Origin: an uncultured Lachnospiraceae bacterium
GTDB taxonomy: Bacteria > Bacillota_A > Clostridia > Lachnospirales > Lachnospiraceae
DNA length: 7,528 nucleotides
NCBI GenBank assembly: GCA_946613735.1
Contig: CAMOFS010000064.1
Location: 1-7,528 of the forward strand
Reading direction: 5' to 3'
Positions within the stretch are counted from its first letter, which is position 1. Each line of letters begins with the position of its first letter. The notes beneath the pieces are model-generated. The model was not told where the DNA came from. It was given only the letters and a program-made list of their open reading frames with translations, and ran no database searches. Positions 6,315-7,528 of the stretch are shown here, piece by piece. Position numbers and translations under genes: made by a program.

Positions 6315-7508
6315 ATGGAAAAACAGGATTATATCAACGGTTGTGAGGAAGGCCTGCTTCACGTATACAACAGATTTCCGGTGGTTTTTGATCATGGCGA
6401 GGGGATGCGGCTTTATGACACTGACGGCAAGTCATATCTGGATTTTGCCAGCGGCATAGGAGTAATGGCCTTTGGCTATGGCCATCCCGAGTACACAAAG
6501 GCTTTGCATGATCAGGTGGATAAGCTTTTGCACACCTCGAATCTGTATTATACTAAGCCGCTTATGAAGGCGGCAGCAGCAGTGCGCCGGGCCTCCGGTA
6601 TGGACAAGGTATTCTTTACCAACAGTGGCGCCGAGGCTATAGAAGGTGCCCTTAAGACGGCAAAAAAATATGCCTACAAAAAGACGGGCAGTGCGGGGAA
6701 AAAAGTCATCGCCTTCAACCACAGCTTCCACGGCAGGACAGTGGGTGCGCTTTCGGTGACCGGTACAGATCATTACAGGGAGCCCTTTTATCCCCTGATG
6801 GGCGGAGTCTCCTTTGGCACCTTCAATGATATTGAAAGCGTAAAAAAGCTTGTGGATGCTGACACCTGTGCCATCATAGTTGAGCCGGTACAAGGCGAGG
6901 GAGGTATCGTGCCCGCTACAAGGGAGTTTTTGACGGAGCTTAGGAGGCTCTGTGACGAGCATGATATGCTTTTGATATTTGACGAGATCCAGTGCGGTAT
7001 GGGACGTACCGGATATATGTATACCTACCAGAGCTACGATATCAGACCCGATATCCTTACCACTGCAAAGGCTTTGGGCGGCGGTGTTCCGGTTGGAGCT
7101 TTTGTGATGACAAAAAAAGTGGCAGAGTCCTCACTCGAAGCGGGAGACCACGGAACGACTTATGGTGGCAATCCTCTTGTATGCGCAGCGGTTGACGCAT
7201 CCATAGGACTTATGGAAAGCCTCGACCTGCCAAAGCACGTGAGGGAGACGGCGCCTTATCTGGAAGAAAAGTTAGAAGAGCTTTGCAAAAAGCATCCCGA
7301 TGTGGCTGTAGGTCACAGGGGAATGGGCTTTATGCAGGGACTTATCATCGAACCTTCTACAAAGCCCGGCGACATAGCGGCAAAGGCCCTTGAAAAAGGA
7401 CTGATCGTTATTACTGCCGGCGCGGATGTGCTTCGCCTTTTGCCTCCTCTTATTGCGGATAAACCGGAGATTGATGAGATGGCCGGGATCCTTGACGGGA
7501 TACTGTAG
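6315..7508 (+). CDS. argD: Acetylornithine aminotransferase
   Basis: This 397-residue, cytoplasmic, PLP-dependent class III aminotransferase converts N-acetylglutamate semialdehyde to N-acetylornithine with glutamate as amino donor. Motifs seen are DFASGIGVMAFGYGHP at 43-58, FFTNSGAEAIEGALKTAKKY at 100-119 (phosphate-binding and family signature), FNHSFHGRTVGALSVTG at 134-150, VEPVQGEGG at 189-197, FDEIQCGMGRTG at 222-233 with the PLP-contacting Asp223 and Gln226, TTAKALGGGVPVGA at 249-262 with the Schiff-base Lys252, TTYGGNPLVCAA at 281-292, and LRLLPPLI at 373-380. The length is typical of ArgD. The ATG at 6315 is preferred on ribosome-site grounds. It begins 2 bp after the SGNH gene stop. 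Related aminotransferases (ornithine, succinylornithine, GABA) share these motifs, but argB nearby favours ArgD. Confidence 0.93.
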   Translation: MEKQDYINGCEEGLLHVYNRFPVVFDHGEGMRLYDTDGKSYLDFASGIGVMAFGYGHPEYTKALHDQVDKLLHTSNLYYTKPLMKAAAAVRRASGMDKVFFTNSGAEAIEGALKTAKKYAYKKTGSAGKKVIAFNHSFHGRTVGALSVTGTDHYREPFYPLMGGVSFGTFNDIESVKKLVDADTCAIIVEPVQGEGGIVPATREFLTELRRLCDEHDMLLIFDEIQCGMGRTGYMYTYQSYDIRPDILTTAKALGGGVPVGAFVMTKKVAESSLEAGDHGTTYGGNPLVCAAVDASIGLMESLDLPKHVRETAPYLEEKLEELCKKHPDVAVGHRGMGFMQGLIIEPSTKPGDIAAKALEKGLIVITAGADVLRLLPPLIADKPEIDEMAGILDGIL

Positions 7509-7514
7509 AATACA

Positions 7515-7528
7515 ATTGTCATTCTGAG
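7515..7528 (+). repeat. Start of a further repeat copy, cut by window edge
   Basis: ATTGTCATTCTGAG begins 6 bp after the argD stop and matches the start of the units after argB in the same orientation, with one C-to-T change (CATTCTG instead of CATCCTG). The rest lies outside the window. Confidence 0.75.

Noticed and set aside
6309..6317. GTG at 6309 as the argD start
   Set aside because: It begins inside the AGAGGAG ribosome site. The ATG at 6315 has that site at normal spacing.
6432..6962. Minus-strand open frame of 176 codons
   Set aside because: It is fully antisense to the well-supported argD and has no recognisable motif.

Overview
The window reads entirely on the + strand and is densely coding. 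It most resembles a chromosome segment of an anaerobic Clostridia member, probably Lachnospiraceae (Butyrivibrio/Roseburia-like). That placement is inference. It rests on the Gram-positive style lipoproteins, strong AGGAGG-type ribosome sites, moderate GC, a pilM-pilN-pilO set of the kind found in clostridial type IV pilus loci, and a clostridial-looking ArgB/ArgD pair. No RNA gene, CRISPR array or transposase gene is visible.

Region 1 (1-2039) is the end of a type IV pilus inner-membrane assembly cluster. It holds a 5'-truncated pilM (actin-like cytoplasmic ATPase fold), a pilN-like gene and a pilO-like gene, the last two overlapping by ATGA. In known systems PilM, PilN and PilO form the alignment platform that links the cytoplasmic motor to the pilus.

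Region 2 (2060-4470) follows after only 20 bp. It carries two substrate-binding lipoproteins of different fold classes, also joined by an ATGA overlap: a family 1 (MalE-like) protein and a type I periplasmic-binding (RbsB/LacI-like) protein. No permease or ATPase gene is next to them. All five genes look like one transcription unit, which makes a pilus-linked sensing or scavenging role worth considering.

Region 3 (4471-7528) is arginine biosynthesis with an insertion-like passenger. argB (acetylglutamate kinase) has its own 67-bp leader and a good ribosome site. It is followed by the longest non-coding gap (5432-5565), filled mostly by a small tandem repeat array: four shortened 19-20 bp units and one complete hairpin-forming unit. 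The complete unit runs almost to the start codon of a membrane-anchored SGNH/GDSL-like protein and appears to provide its ribosome site. That gene is tightly coupled to argD (acetylornithine aminotransferase). Just after argD the window ends inside another copy of the same repeat, so the SGNH-argD pair is bracketed by same-orientation repeat copies.

The most notable points are the two orphan binding proteins in a pilus operon, and the repeat that seems to have been taken up as a translation initiation region.
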